This document shows, piece by piece, positions 45,559 through 54,883 of a stretch of 64,000 nucleotides of DNA (its first letter is position 1; each line of letters opens with the position of its first letter). A program made the position numbers and the translations under genes. A model generated the notes under the pieces. The model saw only the letters and a program-made list of their open reading frames with translations, had not been told where the DNA came from and made no database searches. The stretch is from positions 1,798,001 to 1,862,000 of the forward strand of contig NZ_JBHTIT010000001.1 in assembly GCF_042677145.1 (NCBI RefSeq), written 5' to 3'. This DNA comes from Perlucidibaca wandonensis. Its GTDB lineage: Bacteria; Pseudomonadota; Gammaproteobacteria; Pseudomonadales; Moraxellaceae.

Positions 45559-46227
45559 ATGGATATTTCCTCACGTAAGTTGCATCCACTGATTGCTTTG
45601 GCTGCGCTGTCAGTGCTTATTTTCGGCGTTGTCGCTAGCGCTAAGACCCTAGGCTGGCTGCCCATTGGCTCAGCTACCGCTGCCGAAACCGATGGCACCA
45701 CCACGGTTGAACGTGTAGCTGAAATTCCTGCCGCACCTGATGCCAAAGAGCAATGGCATGCTATTGAGCCGAAAGAGCCTGCAAAAGAAGCCAGCACCAG
45801 CGTGCGCGTGGCTGAAGTTAAGCAGCAGCCTGTTCAGAAAAAGCCATATGCTGAGTATGGCCATCAGTCGAAAGCAACAACTGAGCGTTATTCCAGCTGC
45901 GTAGATTGCGGTGTAGTTACTGGCATCACACCGATTGCAGCGGCGAGTAATGGCCCAACCGGCATTGGTGCGGTCTTAGGCGCAGTTGCTGGCGGCGTCA
46001 TTGGCCATCAGATTGGTGGTGGTAGTGGCAAAAAAGTGGCCACCGTTGCAGGCGCATTAGGTGGTGCTTATGCGGGCAATCGCTATGAAGGCAGCCGTGT
46101 TCGCGGCTACGAGATGTCGGTGCGCCTAGATAGCGGCGAAGTGCGCAGTATTTATTACGACAACAACCCCGGCTTCTCAGTGGGTGACGCAATACGCATG
46201 AGTGGTGGCAGCGTAGTCCGCCGCTAA
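45559..46227 (+). CDS. Glycine-zipper 2TM domain envelope protein
   Basis: A 222-residue exported protein. The N-terminal hydrophobic stretch (about 9-35) is a signal or anchor, then a Glu/Lys/Ala linker (about 45-100). The region GIGAVLGAVAGGVIGHQIGGG (about 134-154) and VATVAGALGGAYAGN is a glycine zipper of the Rickettsia 17-kDa/SlyB type. A C-terminal beta domain (YEMSVRLDSGEVRSIYYD) follows. It also has a CVDC pair. Function: probably envelope integrity; not proven. Confidence 0.85.
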   Translation: MDISSRKLHPLIALAALSVLIFGVVASAKTLGWLPIGSATAAETDGTTTVERVAEIPAAPDAKEQWHAIEPKEPAKEASTSVRVAEVKQQPVQKKPYAEYGHQSKATTERYSSCVDCGVVTGITPIAAASNGPTGIGAVLGAVAGGVIGHQIGGGSGKKVATVAGALGGAYAGNRYEGSRVRGYEMSVRLDSGEVRSIYYDNNPGFSVGDAIRMSGGSVVRR

Positions 46228-46275
46228 AATGCTGCTAGCGCTACGAGCTTCTTAACGCAGCAGTATACAGATAGC

Positions 46276-46309
46276 AAAAAGGCCTTTAGTTCACACTAAA
46301 GGCCTTTTT
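46276..46309. terminator. Bidirectional terminator between glycine-zipper gene and minE
   Basis: AAAAAGGCCTTTAG (46276-46289) and CTAAAGGCCTTTTT (46296-46309) are exact complements with a 6-base loop; more T follows on the plus strand and T on the minus strand. Confidence 0.92.
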
Positions 46310-46338
46310 TTATTTCCCGCTACAAACGCTATAACCGC

Positions 46339-46593
46339 TTAGCGGTCTGGCAACGTGATGTTTAGCTCCAGCACCGAGCAAGTGCCCTGGCTATCGAGCT
46401 CAACTTGCACCTGATCTTCAGTGATCGGCACATATTTACGAATCACTTCTAAAATGTCGCGGTGCAGCTGCGGCAAATAGTCGGGCTGTGAGCGCTGGCC
46501 GCGCTCATGAGCAACAATAATCTGCAAACGCTCTTTCGCCATCGATGCAGTCGTGGGCTTTTTTTGCGCCCGGAAAAAATCCATAAAGCTCAT
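46339..46593 (-). CDS. minE: Cell division topological specificity factor MinE
   Basis: An 84-residue protein; MSFMDFFRAQKKPTTASMAKERLQIIVAHER is the MinD-activating and membrane-binding N-terminus (about 1-30), then the dimer domain. The ATG at 46593 is 1 bp past the minD stop and uses GGAGG inside minD. An upstream in-frame start at 46605 would overlap minD. Confidence 0.95.
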   Translation of the reverse strand: MSFMDFFRAQKKPTTASMAKERLQIIVAHERGQRSQPDYLPQLHRDILEVIRKYVPITEDQVQVELDSQGTCSVLELNITLPDR

Positions 46594-46594
46594 G

Positions 46595-47404
46595 TTAGCC
46601 TCCAAAAAGTCGCTTCAAGATGCCTTTTTTCTGCACCTCTAAAAAGCGGTGAGGCATGTCAGCGCCGAGCAAACGATCCACGGCATCACCATAGGCTTGG
46701 CCAGCATCGCTTTCGGCATCAAAAATTACTGGAACACCCTGGTTTGAGGCTTTCAACACAGCCTGTGACTCAGGAATGACGCCAAGCAGCTTGATCGACA
46801 AAATATCTTCTACGTCGGTCACCGAAAGCATTTCGCCGGTTTCAACACGCGCCGGATCGTAGCGAGTCAGCAGCAAGAACTCTTTAATTGGCTCGCGATT
46901 TTCTTCAGCACGCTTAGATTTGCTCGACAGCAACCCCAGCATACGATCGGAGTCACGCACCGATGACACTTCGGGGTTGGTCACCACGACAGCTTCATCG
47001 GCAAAGTACATCGCCATATGCGCGCCCTTCTCGATGCCCGCAGGTGAGTCGCAGATGACAAAATCGAACTGCGCACTAAGCTCACTCATGACGCGACCTA
47101 CACCTTCGACAGTCAGGGCATCTTTATCACGGGTTTGACTGGCAGCCAAAACGAATAAGTTATCTAAACGCTTATCTTTGATCAGCGCTTGGTTTAGCGT
47201 GGCATCACCTTGCACAACGTTGATGAAGTCATACACCACACGGCGTTCGCAGCCCATGATGAGATCTAGGTTACGCAGACCAACATCGAAATCTACTAGC
47301 ACAGTACGATGCCCACGCATCGCTAAACCAGTGCCAATAGCAGCACTCGAGGTGGTCTTGCCTACCCCACCTTTACCCGACGTTACGACGATAATTTTTG
47401 CCAC
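46595..47404 (-). CDS. minD: Septum site-determining ATPase MinD
   Basis: A 269-residue ParA-like ATPase. The deviant Walker A is GKGGVGKTTSSA (residues 10-21), and the C-terminal amphipathic membrane helix is LEVQKKGILKRLFGG. With MinC and MinE it oscillates to confine FtsZ to midcell. Confidence 0.97.
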   Translation of the reverse strand: MAKIIVVTSGKGGVGKTTSSAAIGTGLAMRGHRTVLVDFDVGLRNLDLIMGCERRVVYDFINVVQGDATLNQALIKDKRLDNLFVLAASQTRDKDALTVEGVGRVMSELSAQFDFVICDSPAGIEKGAHMAMYFADEAVVVTNPEVSSVRDSDRMLGLLSSKSKRAEENREPIKEFLLLTRYDPARVETGEMLSVTDVEDILSIKLLGVIPESQAVLKASNQGVPVIFDAESDAGQAYGDAVDRLLGADMPHRFLEVQKKGILKRLFGG

Positions 47405-47450
47405 AAAAGATTCCTCAAAAGCATGAGCGAGCGTTACCCGCCAGTATTGT

Positions 47451-48179
47451 TCAAAGGTCGTACAGGTTCAACATATCTTCACTCAAACTCAGGCGTGTAG
47501 CCTTGCGCCAATGTGAGTCGGAGCGCAGGTCATCGGCAACGCGGTAGCGCCCTGCGATAGACACCAGCTCAGCCTCAAGCGACTGACAAAATACTTGCGC
47601 GCTGGTGTCGCCCTGCACGCCCGCCAGAGCGCGACCACGCAATGGACCGTAGATATGAATATGGCCATCGGCGATGACTTCAGCGCCCGCGCTCACCGGC
47701 GCCAAAATGACTAAATCACCGGATGAGTAAATTTGCTGACCACCGCGTACAGGCTGGGTAATAACTTGCGTAGTCGCCGCAGCAACTGGTTTTTGCTCAG
47801 GCTCTACGGCGACACGATGGCCATCGGCGTCGTAAGTTTTTTCAGCACTTTTCGTGCGCAATGAGGCCAGCACAGGCAGGCCGACCGAGGCTAGGGCTTC
47901 ATGCATGGCTTTGGGCGCGCGCAAACCAACCAAGCTGACGCCGAAAGATTGGCAGAGAGCAACAATGGCCGCCCAATCAGCAGCGCTTTCAGCCACTTTC
48001 TCAACGCTTAAAATAACCGGAGACTGCTGCAGCCAAGCAGCGGCATCGAGCGTGCGTGCGGCTAGCTGGGTTTTTATTTCAGTAAGACTCGCCGACTGCA
48101 ATTCCAGCACGGTCGCGGTAAATGAACTGCCTTTGAGTTGAAATGCAGCGGATGCGTCAGAAACAGCGGAGGAAGCCAT
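47451..48179 (-). CDS. minC: Septum site-determining protein MinC
   Basis: A 242-residue FtsZ inhibitor. The N-terminal domain (about 10-110) has LQSASLTEIKTQL; the C-terminal beta-helix (about 140-240) has GDLVILAPVSAGAEVIADGHIHIYGPLRGRALAG, the MinD- and FtsZ-binding repeat. It starts the minCDE operon, 46 bp before minD. Confidence 0.95.
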   Translation of the reverse strand: MASSAVSDASAAFQLKGSSFTATVLELQSASLTEIKTQLAARTLDAAAWLQQSPVILSVEKVAESAADWAAIVALCQSFGVSLVGLRAPKAMHEALASVGLPVLASLRTKSAEKTYDADGHRVAVEPEQKPVAAATTQVITQPVRGGQQIYSSGDLVILAPVSAGAEVIADGHIHIYGPLRGRALAGVQGDTSAQVFCQSLEAELVSIAGRYRVADDLRSDSHWRKATRLSLSEDMLNLYDL

Positions 48180-48282
48180 AGCGTTGAATCAATAAAAGCG
48201 ATGGGTGTATTGGAAACGAGGCGGCGCAGGCATGCAAGCCAAACGCCGCATTTGTCGCAAAAAACGGTCTAAAAGCAGTGTA

Positions 48283-48537
48283 TTAAGCGTGTGTTTTCAA
48301 CAACGCATTTACTTTATCGATATACGCTTGCTCTGCAGCGGCTTGGCTCATGCCTTTTAGCGCAGCCCAAGCGTCGAACTTGGCACGATTGATCATGTCA
48401 AACATGCCGGGGCGGCTGCCGCTGGCATCGCCTTGACTGGCTTGTTTGAAGTGCGCATAGAGCGCGAGCATATCGTCATTGCCAGGGCGTTGGGTCAGCG
48501 TTTTTACATCTTTTTGGGCTTGTTCAAAGGCGCTCAT
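48283..48537 (-). CDS. Acyl-CoA-binding protein (ACBP)
   Basis: An 84-residue four-helix ACBP. The core is FEQAQKDVKTLTQRPGNDDMLALY with AHFKQASQGDASGSRPGMFD and AKFDAWAALKGMS, matching the conserved acyl-CoA pocket residues. The ATG at 48537 has GGAG 7 bases before; an in-frame start at 48588 adds 17 unrelated residues. It probably buffers long-chain acyl-CoA. ACBP is common in eukaryotes and patchy in bacteria. Confidence 0.92.
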   Translation of the reverse strand: MSAFEQAQKDVKTLTQRPGNDDMLALYAHFKQASQGDASGSRPGMFDMINRAKFDAWAALKGMSQAAAEQAYIDKVNALLKTHA

Positions 48538-48678
48538 GGCCAGTCTCCGTGAAAATAAAAAGAGTTGGTGAAAATAATCGGGTTGCATACAGCCCGCCTG
48601 CTCGCCAACACTACCAGTACTTACTCATTTGCGCACGAGCCATCAGTCGGCTTCTGCCTTTTGCTTTTAGGGGTGTCC

Positions 48679-49566
48679 ATGCGCGTCGGATTTATAGGAA
48701 TGGGCCTGATGGGTGTACCCATGGCCAAGCGCCTATTGCAGGCCGGTATTGAGCTTAGCGTGTGGAATCGTACCGCTGCCGCCTGTGAGCCCTTACATGC
48801 TGCCGGAGCTCATGTCTTTGCCTCTGCGCGCGAGCTTGCCGCCAACGTTGATGTGCTGATGCTCTGCGTCTCGGACAGCGCCGCTGTAGAGGCAATATGT
48901 CATGGTGCCGATGGGGTTTTCGCTGGCGCTCATTCGGACTTAATCGTTGTCGATCACTCATCCATCGCGGCCGATGTCACGCGCCAACTTGCCGCTGAGC
49001 TCAGAAAAATCGCTAATACCGAATGGGTAGATGCACCCGTCTCTGGCGGCGTTGCCGGCGCTGAAAATGGCCGCCTCGTGATTATGGCCGGCGGCAAAGC
49101 AACGACGATCGATGCCGTGCGGCCTGTGCTCGCCCATTACAGCCAACGCATCACACGCATGGGTGATGTTGGTGCTGGTCAGGTCACGAAAATCTGTAAT
49201 CAACTCATCGTCGCCGCTAATAGCGTGCTCATTGCCGAGGCTGTGGCCCTAGCAGAGCGCGCCGGTGTCGATGCCAGTTTGCTCGCACCAGCATTGGCAG
49301 GCGGCTTTGCCGACTCGCTGCCATTCCAAGTGTTATCGCCGCGTATGGCCGAGCGCCGCTTCACACCGGTGCAATGGAGAGTATCCACGCTGGCGAAAGA
49401 TTTAGGCAATGCCCAAGCATTATCAGCTCAAGTTAATCTAGACACACCACTCGCTGCCCACGCCTTGCAACGCTTACAAGCACACGCCGGCAATGGTTTT
49501 GCTGACGCCGACTTAAGCAGCGTTATTACACATTACTTACCTGACTTGGATGCCGGCTCATGCTGA
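48679..49566 (+). CDS. NAD(P)-dependent beta-hydroxyacid dehydrogenase (tartronate semialdehyde reductase-like)
   Basis: A 295-residue 6-phosphogluconate/3-hydroxyisobutyrate dehydrogenase family enzyme. The dinucleotide motif GFIGMGLMG is at the N-terminus, the substrate motif is DAPVSGGVAGAENG, and the catalytic Lys lies in VTKICNQLIVAAN. The next gene, hydroxypyruvate isomerase, overlaps it by 7 bp, which favours tartronate semialdehyde reductase (GarR/GlxR) over 3-hydroxyisobutyrate dehydrogenase. The ATG at 48679 is the one that begins the Rossmann fold; an in-frame upstream start at 48565 adds unrelated residues. Confidence 0.87.
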   Translation: MRVGFIGMGLMGVPMAKRLLQAGIELSVWNRTAAACEPLHAAGAHVFASARELAANVDVLMLCVSDSAAVEAICHGADGVFAGAHSDLIVVDHSSIAADVTRQLAAELRKIANTEWVDAPVSGGVAGAENGRLVIMAGGKATTIDAVRPVLAHYSQRITRMGDVGAGQVTKICNQLIVAANSVLIAEAVALAERAGVDASLLAPALAGGFADSLPFQVLSPRMAERRFTPVQWRVSTLAKDLGNAQALSAQVNLDTPLAAHALQRLQAHAGNGFADADLSSVITHYLPDLDAGSC

Positions 49567-50339
49567 AATTCTCTGCCAATCTCTCGCTGCTATTCACCGA
49601 GCTCCCGCTGCTTGAGCGTTTTGCGGCAGCGCGTCGCGCCGGCTTCCAAGCTGTCGAAATTCAATTTCCTTATGAGTTAAGCATTGAAGCCATTTCCGCT
49701 GAGCTTGATCGTCACGAACTAGAGCTAGTGCTAATCAACGTGCCCGCCGGCGACCTGATGCAAGGTGGCAATGGCTTAGCTGGCGTGCCGGGGCAGGAGC
49801 AATCTTTTAGGCGCGCGGTTTTACAGGCTCTGCCCTATGCGCAACAACTGGGCGTGAGCTGCGTCAATGTGCTCGCCGGCCGCCAAACTGCCGACGCCGA
49901 TCTCGTGCAGTGTTTGCACACGCTAGTCGCCAATGCGCGCTATGCCGCTGAAGCCTTCCACAGCATTGGTGTCATCACCACATTAGAAGCCATTAACACG
50001 TTCGATATGCCTGGCTTTCTCATCAGCAATATCGCGCAGATGCAGGAGATCCTTGAAGCTGCCGACCACCCCACCTTAAAGATGCAGTTTGACTGCTATC
50101 ACCTCGCGCGTATGGGTGAAGATATCGTGAGCAGTTTGCTCGAAAATGTCGCGCAAATTGGCCATATTCAATTTGCCGATGCACCAGGGCGTGGCGCACC
50201 GGACACAGGCAAGCTACCGCTACAGGGCATTTTTGAAGTGATTGAGATGCTGCCATATGCAGGATGGACAGGAGCTGAGTATCGCCCCGGCGAGCTGGGC
50301 ACCGAGGCGAGCTTGGAGTGGTTTAAGGCTTATCGCTGA
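49560..50339 (+). CDS. hyi: Hydroxypyruvate isomerase
   Basis: A 259-residue TIM-barrel isomerase interconverting hydroxypyruvate and tartronate semialdehyde. ANLSLLFTELPLLERF, EAINTFDMPGF, QFDCYHLARMGED and GHIQFADAPGRGAPDTG are family-typical. Length equals the E. coli protein. No glyoxylate carboligase (gcl) is in the window. Confidence 0.92.
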   Translation: MLKFSANLSLLFTELPLLERFAAARRAGFQAVEIQFPYELSIEAISAELDRHELELVLINVPAGDLMQGGNGLAGVPGQEQSFRRAVLQALPYAQQLGVSCVNVLAGRQTADADLVQCLHTLVANARYAAEAFHSIGVITTLEAINTFDMPGFLISNIAQMQEILEAADHPTLKMQFDCYHLARMGEDIVSSLLENVAQIGHIQFADAPGRGAPDTGKLPLQGIFEVIEMLPYAGWTGAEYRPGELGTEASLEWFKAYR

Positions 50340-50370
50340 TTAAAAACCGCACCAGTTGGACTAAACAGCA

Positions 50371-51726
50371 TCACAACGCATCCAGCGCCTCACTTAAGCG
50401 CCCAACGCCAACCACCTTAATGCCTTCAATAGCCTGCTTAGGCACATTGCCACGCGGCACAATGGCGCGGGTGAAGCCATGCTTGGCGGCTTCTTTCAGG
50501 CGCTCTTGGCCATTCGGCACTGGGCGTATCTCACCGCTTAAACCAATCTCGCCAAACACCACCAAATCGCTGTCGAGGGCTTGGCCACGCAGGCTCGATG
50601 TTACCGCCAACACCACCGCCAAATCTGAGCCGGTCTCCAGCACTTTCACACCGCCCACGACGTTGACGAAGACATCCTGACCTTGGCTGGAAATGCCACC
50701 ATGGCGGTGCAATACCGCCAGCAACATCGCTAACCGGTTTTGATCTAAGCCGACAGCGACACGGCGCGGATTGCTAAAGGCATCATCGACCAAGGCCTGT
50801 ACTTCCACCAACAGTGGCCGCGTGCCTTCGCGCGTGATCATCACTACCGAGCCGGGAATAGGTTGGTCATAGCGCGAGAGAAAAATCGCCGAGGGGTTGG
50901 AGACTTCGCGCAGGCCACGATCGGTCATGGCGAAAACACCTAGCTCGTTGACCGCGCCAAAACGGTTTTTTACGGCACGAATTAAGCGAAAGCGCGAGTC
51001 GGCCTCGCCCTCAAAATACAGCACGCAATCGACCATATGTTCGAGCACGCGAGGACCAGCGAGTGCGCCTTCTTTAGTCACATGGCCGACCAAAAACAGC
51101 GCACAGCCTGAGCGCTTGGCATAGCGCGTAAGCAAGGCCGCCGATTCGCGAATTTGCGAAACGCCGCCGGGCGCCGAGGTCAGACTATCGGTGTATAGCG
51201 TTTGAATTGAGTCCACCACCAAGATGCGTGGGCGCTCTTGCTCGGCGGTGGCGATGATGGTTTCGACTTGCGTCTCGGCCATCACGCGTAATTTATTGAG
51301 TGGTAAGTCGAGGCGGCGGCCGCGCATGGCGACTTGCGATAACGACTCTTCGCCAGTGATGTATAGCGCCGGCAAAGTCTGCGCCAGATGCGTTAGCGTT
51401 TGCAGCAAAATCGTTGATTTGCCGATGCCAGGGTCGCCGCCAATCAGCACTACCGAACCAGTCACTAGGCCACCGCCCAAGACGCGATCGAGTTCAGATA
51501 AGCCAGTAGCAATCCGTGGCGCATCTTCGGTGGCAATGGCATCGAGCACGCTAACTTGCGCGGCTGTGCCGGCATAGCCCACAGCACGTCCGACCGCCTT
51601 GCTGACTATTGCGCGCTGTTGCTCGGCTATGGTGTTCCATTCGCCGCAATCAGCGCACTGCCCGCCCCATTTACTCGACTCCGTGCCACAGGCACTGCAA
51701 ACATAAACGCTGCGAACCTTAGCCAT
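50371..51726 (-). CDS. radA: DNA repair protein RadA
   Basis: A 451-residue RecA-like ATPase/helicase that helps branch migration. The zinc finger is CSACG...CADCG (about 10-28), Walker A GGDPGIGKST (about 95-104), and the KNRFG motif is KNRFGAVNELG. The C-terminal half is Lon-like (HGGISSQGQDVFVNVVGG). The ATG at 51726 has GGAGG 6 bases before. It overlaps alr by 8 bp. Confidence 0.96.
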   Translation of the reverse strand: MAKVRSVYVCSACGTESSKWGGQCADCGEWNTIAEQQRAIVSKAVGRAVGYAGTAAQVSVLDAIATEDAPRIATGLSELDRVLGGGLVTGSVVLIGGDPGIGKSTILLQTLTHLAQTLPALYITGEESLSQVAMRGRRLDLPLNKLRVMAETQVETIIATAEQERPRILVVDSIQTLYTDSLTSAPGGVSQIRESAALLTRYAKRSGCALFLVGHVTKEGALAGPRVLEHMVDCVLYFEGEADSRFRLIRAVKNRFGAVNELGVFAMTDRGLREVSNPSAIFLSRYDQPIPGSVVMITREGTRPLLVEVQALVDDAFSNPRRVAVGLDQNRLAMLLAVLHRHGGISSQGQDVFVNVVGGVKVLETGSDLAVVLAVTSSLRGQALDSDLVVFGEIGLSGEIRPVPNGQERLKEAAKHGFTRAIVPRGNVPKQAIEGIKVVGVGRLSEALDAL

Positions 51727-52858
51727 GCTCAGCCTCCGCATCCGCTATTGGTGTCTCGGCAAGCTCAAGCGGCTGAGATGGTCGACGCACACGCGCAGTT
51801 AAGCGGCAAAACAATTCATAGCTAATGGTGCCGGCGGCACTGGCAATCTCATCCACAGGCAAGCCTTGGCCCCACAACACGACCTCATCGCCAACGTTAA
51901 CGCTGCCGTCCACCTTCACGGTAATCATGTCCATCGAGACCCGGCCAACGAGCTCATAACGTCGGCCAGCAATGAGTACCGGCGTGCCTGTTGGGGCGTG
52001 GCGCGGATAACCATCGCCATAACCTATCGACACCACGGCAATACGGGTGCTGCGCTCTGCCAGCCAACTCGCGCCATAGCCCACGCGCTCGCCGGCCGGC
52101 ACGGTGAAAACGCTGACCACGCGTGCATGCAGCGTCATCACCGGGCGTAGATCAAAGTCGGCGGCTGAACGATCAGCAAACGGCGAGCTGCCATAAAGCG
52201 CAATGCCCGGCCGCATCCATTCATCTGCGGCCTCAGGCCACGCCAAAACGCCAGCGGAGTTAGCCAAGCTTCCAGCCACAGATGTGCCTTTTTCTGCAGA
52301 TAAGGCCTGCTGTAGTGCACGAAAGCGACCCAACTGCTGATCGGTCATGGCTAGCACCGGCTCATCAGCGCAGGCAAAGTGTGCTGCGATGCCAAGACGA
52401 TGTACGCCAACGCAATTGCCCAATCGCCGCCAAGCCATCAACGCTTGTGCTGGGCGAAAGCCGAGGCGATTCATACCGGTGTTTATCTTTAGCCAAACCG
52501 CTAAAGGTCGACTCGACTCAGTGGCTTCAAATAAATCTAGTTGCTCGGGGCTATGCACTACTAGCGTTAAATATTGCGCGCGTGCGGTGGCTAGCTCCTC
52601 AGCATTAAACACGCCCTGCATGACCGTGATATTGCCTTTAACGCCCTGTGCTCGCAGCGCTAGAGCCTCACTCATGCAAGCCACGCCAAGACCATCGGCA
52701 TGATCGGCTAATAGCGGCGCGACCTGCGCGATGCCATGGCCATAGGCATCGGCCTTGACCATCGCTAACAACCTAGCTTCGGGCATATGCTCGCGCATGA
52801 CCGCTAGGTTATGCAGCAGCGCCTGTGCATCCAGTGTTAGCCAGCATTCACGCATCAC
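51719..52858 (-). CDS. alr: Alanine racemase
   Basis: A 379-residue PLP enzyme making D-alanine for the cell wall. The PLP lysine is in MVKADAYGHG (about 32-41), the catalytic Tyr in ERVGYGASW, and SIGYGDGYPR is intact. The GTG at 52858 shares a base with the dnaB stop; the ATG at 52855 is equally possible. Confidence 0.95.
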   Translation of the reverse strand: MMRECWLTLDAQALLHNLAVMREHMPEARLLAMVKADAYGHGIAQVAPLLADHADGLGVACMSEALALRAQGVKGNITVMQGVFNAEELATARAQYLTLVVHSPEQLDLFEATESSRPLAVWLKINTGMNRLGFRPAQALMAWRRLGNCVGVHRLGIAAHFACADEPVLAMTDQQLGRFRALQQALSAEKGTSVAGSLANSAGVLAWPEAADEWMRPGIALYGSSPFADRSAADFDLRPVMTLHARVVSVFTVPAGERVGYGASWLAERSTRIAVVSIGYGDGYPRHAPTGTPVLIAGRRYELVGRVSMDMITVKVDGSVNVGDEVVLWGQGLPVDEIASAAGTISYELFCRLTARVRRPSQPLELAETPIADAEAEHG

Positions 52859-54249
52859 TAGTACTGCTCCGTTTCGCGATAATACTCCGGCGACAAATCT
52901 TCAAAGCGCGTGTATTTGCCCAAGAAGGCCAAGCGCAGGCTGCCAATGGGGCCGTTACGTTGCTTACCAATGATGATTTCCGCCGTGCCTTTATCCGCCG
53001 ATTCGGGGTTATAAACTTCGTCGCGATAAATAAACATGATGACGTCGGCGTCTTGCTCAATAGCACCAGATTCACGCAAATCCGACATCACTGGGCGTTT
53101 GTTTGGGCGCTGCTCTAGCGAACGGTTGAGCTGCGACAATGCCACCACGGGGCATTCCATCTCTTTCGCCAAGGCTTTTAGCGAGCGCGAAATTTCCGAG
53201 ATCTCGTTGACACGGTTGCTCTCTAAGCCCGGCACTCGCATCAGCTGCAAATAATCGACCATGATCAAGCCGATGCCGCCATGCTCACGCGCCACACGCC
53301 GTGCTCGCGTACGCACATCGTTCGGGCTCAATGATGCCGAGTCGTCGATCATCAGTTTCTGCTCGGCCAACATAGTGATGGTTGAGGTCAGGCGTGGCCA
53401 ATCATCCTCTTCGAGCTTGCCCGAACGCACGCGGCCCTGATCAATGCGGCCGAGCGATGACAACATACGCATGACCAGCTGCTCAGCAGGCATCTCCATG
53501 GAAAACACCAGCACCGGTTTATCCGAGCGCATCATGGCGTTTTCCACCAAGTTCATCGCAAACGTGGTTTTACCCATCGATGGCCGCGCCGCGACAATCA
53601 CTAAGTCACTTTTTTGCAGGCCAGAAGTCTGCTCATCGAGCTTTTCAAAACCAGTGCTGATGCCAGTGATGGCGTCGCCAGACTGAAATAGGCTATCGAT
53701 ACGATCTAGCGCCTTGGTTAGCAAAGGCTTTAGCGCTTGCGGTCCACCGCTCTTCTGACTTTGCTCGGCAATCGCGAAAATCTTGCGCTCGGCCTCGTCG
53801 AGAATGGCCTGTGCACTGGCGCCCTGCGGCAAAAAAGCCGAGTCCGACACTTCATTGCTAATGCGAATCAGCTGTCGTAATACCGAGCGCTCACGCACGA
53901 TGTCGCCATAGGCCGCGATGTTAGTTGCTGATGGCGTATTGCGCACCAGCTCACCCAAATAGGCCATGCCGCCAGCATTTTCTAACTCGCCCAAGCGTGT
54001 CAGCGTTTCGGCAATAGTCAGCGCATCGCGCGGGCTGCCTTCGGTTGCCAACAGGTTAATGGCGCGGAAAATCAGGCGATGATCGCGGCGATAAAAGTCT
54101 TCCTCGCCCACGCGATCAGAGACTCTATCCCAGGCCTGGTCATCGAGCAGCAAGCCGCCGAGCACAGCCTGCTCAGCTTCTAGCGAATGCGGAGGTAGTT
54201 TTAACGCCGACAGCACGGCATCTTCAGCGGGTTTTTGCGGAATATTCAT
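52858..54249 (-). CDS. dnaB: Replicative DNA helicase DnaB
   Basis: A 463-residue hexameric helicase. The N-terminal domain begins PPHSLEAEQAVLGGLLLDD, Walker A is AARPSMGKTTFAMN, and VDYLQLMR and LSQLNRSLEQRPNKRPVMSDLRESG are present. I chose the ATG at 54249 for length; in-frame starts at 54258 and 54306 are also possible and no SD decides. Confidence 0.95.
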   Translation of the reverse strand: MNIPQKPAEDAVLSALKLPPHSLEAEQAVLGGLLLDDQAWDRVSDRVGEEDFYRRDHRLIFRAINLLATEGSPRDALTIAETLTRLGELENAGGMAYLGELVRNTPSATNIAAYGDIVRERSVLRQLIRISNEVSDSAFLPQGASAQAILDEAERKIFAIAEQSQKSGGPQALKPLLTKALDRIDSLFQSGDAITGISTGFEKLDEQTSGLQKSDLVIVAARPSMGKTTFAMNLVENAMMRSDKPVLVFSMEMPAEQLVMRMLSSLGRIDQGRVRSGKLEEDDWPRLTSTITMLAEQKLMIDDSASLSPNDVRTRARRVAREHGGIGLIMVDYLQLMRVPGLESNRVNEISEISRSLKALAKEMECPVVALSQLNRSLEQRPNKRPVMSDLRESGAIEQDADVIMFIYRDEVYNPESADKGTAEIIIGKQRNGPIGSLRLAFLGKYTRFEDLSPEYYRETEQY

Positions 54250-54348
54250 CGGGCACATCACATCAAATAGTGCCGTTAGCTTAGGCGCAAAGACCGCCGT
54301 GACCAAGACCTTGACATGAATATTGCCGATTCAAATTGCAGAAAAACA

Positions 54349-54380
54349 AAAGGGCGCTGGAGTTACCCCCAGCGCCCTTT
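54349..54380 (-). terminator. Terminator of the rpsF-rplI operon
   Basis: AAAGGGCGCTGG (54349-54360) and CCAGCGCCCTTT (54369-54380) are exact complements with an 8-base loop. On the minus strand the stem is followed by TTTTGTTTTT. Confidence 0.9.
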
Positions 54381-54422
54381 GTTGAAGCTAGCGTTAAGCC
54401 AGCATGAAGCAGTGTTTGCGGC

Positions 54423-54869
54423 TTATTCGGCCGTAATCACCAACTTCAATGTCGCAGCCACATCGCTGTGCACATACACAGCAACTTCGAACTCGCCGGT
54501 GTTACGCAGCGGGCCGTCTGGCAGACGAACTTCAGTTTTGTCGACAGCAACGCCAGCAGCAGTAGCTGCTTCAGCGATGTCGCGGTTACCGATCGAGCCG
54601 AACAGTTTGCCTTCATCGCCAGCTTTCGAGGCAATAGTGACAACCAGTTCTGCCAAAGCAGCTGCACGTGCATTGGCAGCTGCCAGCACTTCAGCTTCTT
54701 GACGCTCTAATTCAGCACGACGAACTTCGAAGTTAGCCAAATTTTTTGCCGTAGCTGGCAGCGCTTTACCCTGAGGGATCAGGAAGTTGCGGCCAAAACC
54801 AGGCTTAACATCAACTTTAGTGCCTAGAGCACCAAGGCCTTTAATTTTTTCTAAAAGAATTACTTGCAT
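54423..54869 (-). CDS. rplI: 50S ribosomal protein L9
   Basis: A 148-residue ribosomal protein: MQVILLEKIKGLGALG at the N-terminal rRNA-binding domain, a long central helix (ARAAALAELVV region), and a C-terminal domain. The ATG at 54869 gives the usual length; a GTG 3 bases earlier is an alternative. Confidence 0.97.
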   Translation of the reverse strand: MQVILLEKIKGLGALGTKVDVKPGFGRNFLIPQGKALPATAKNLANFEVRRAELERQEAEVLAAANARAAALAELVVTIASKAGDEGKLFGSIGNRDIAEAATAAGVAVDKTEVRLPDGPLRNTGEFEVAVYVHSDVAATLKLVITAE

Positions 54870-54883
54870 CACGCACCCCAGCC

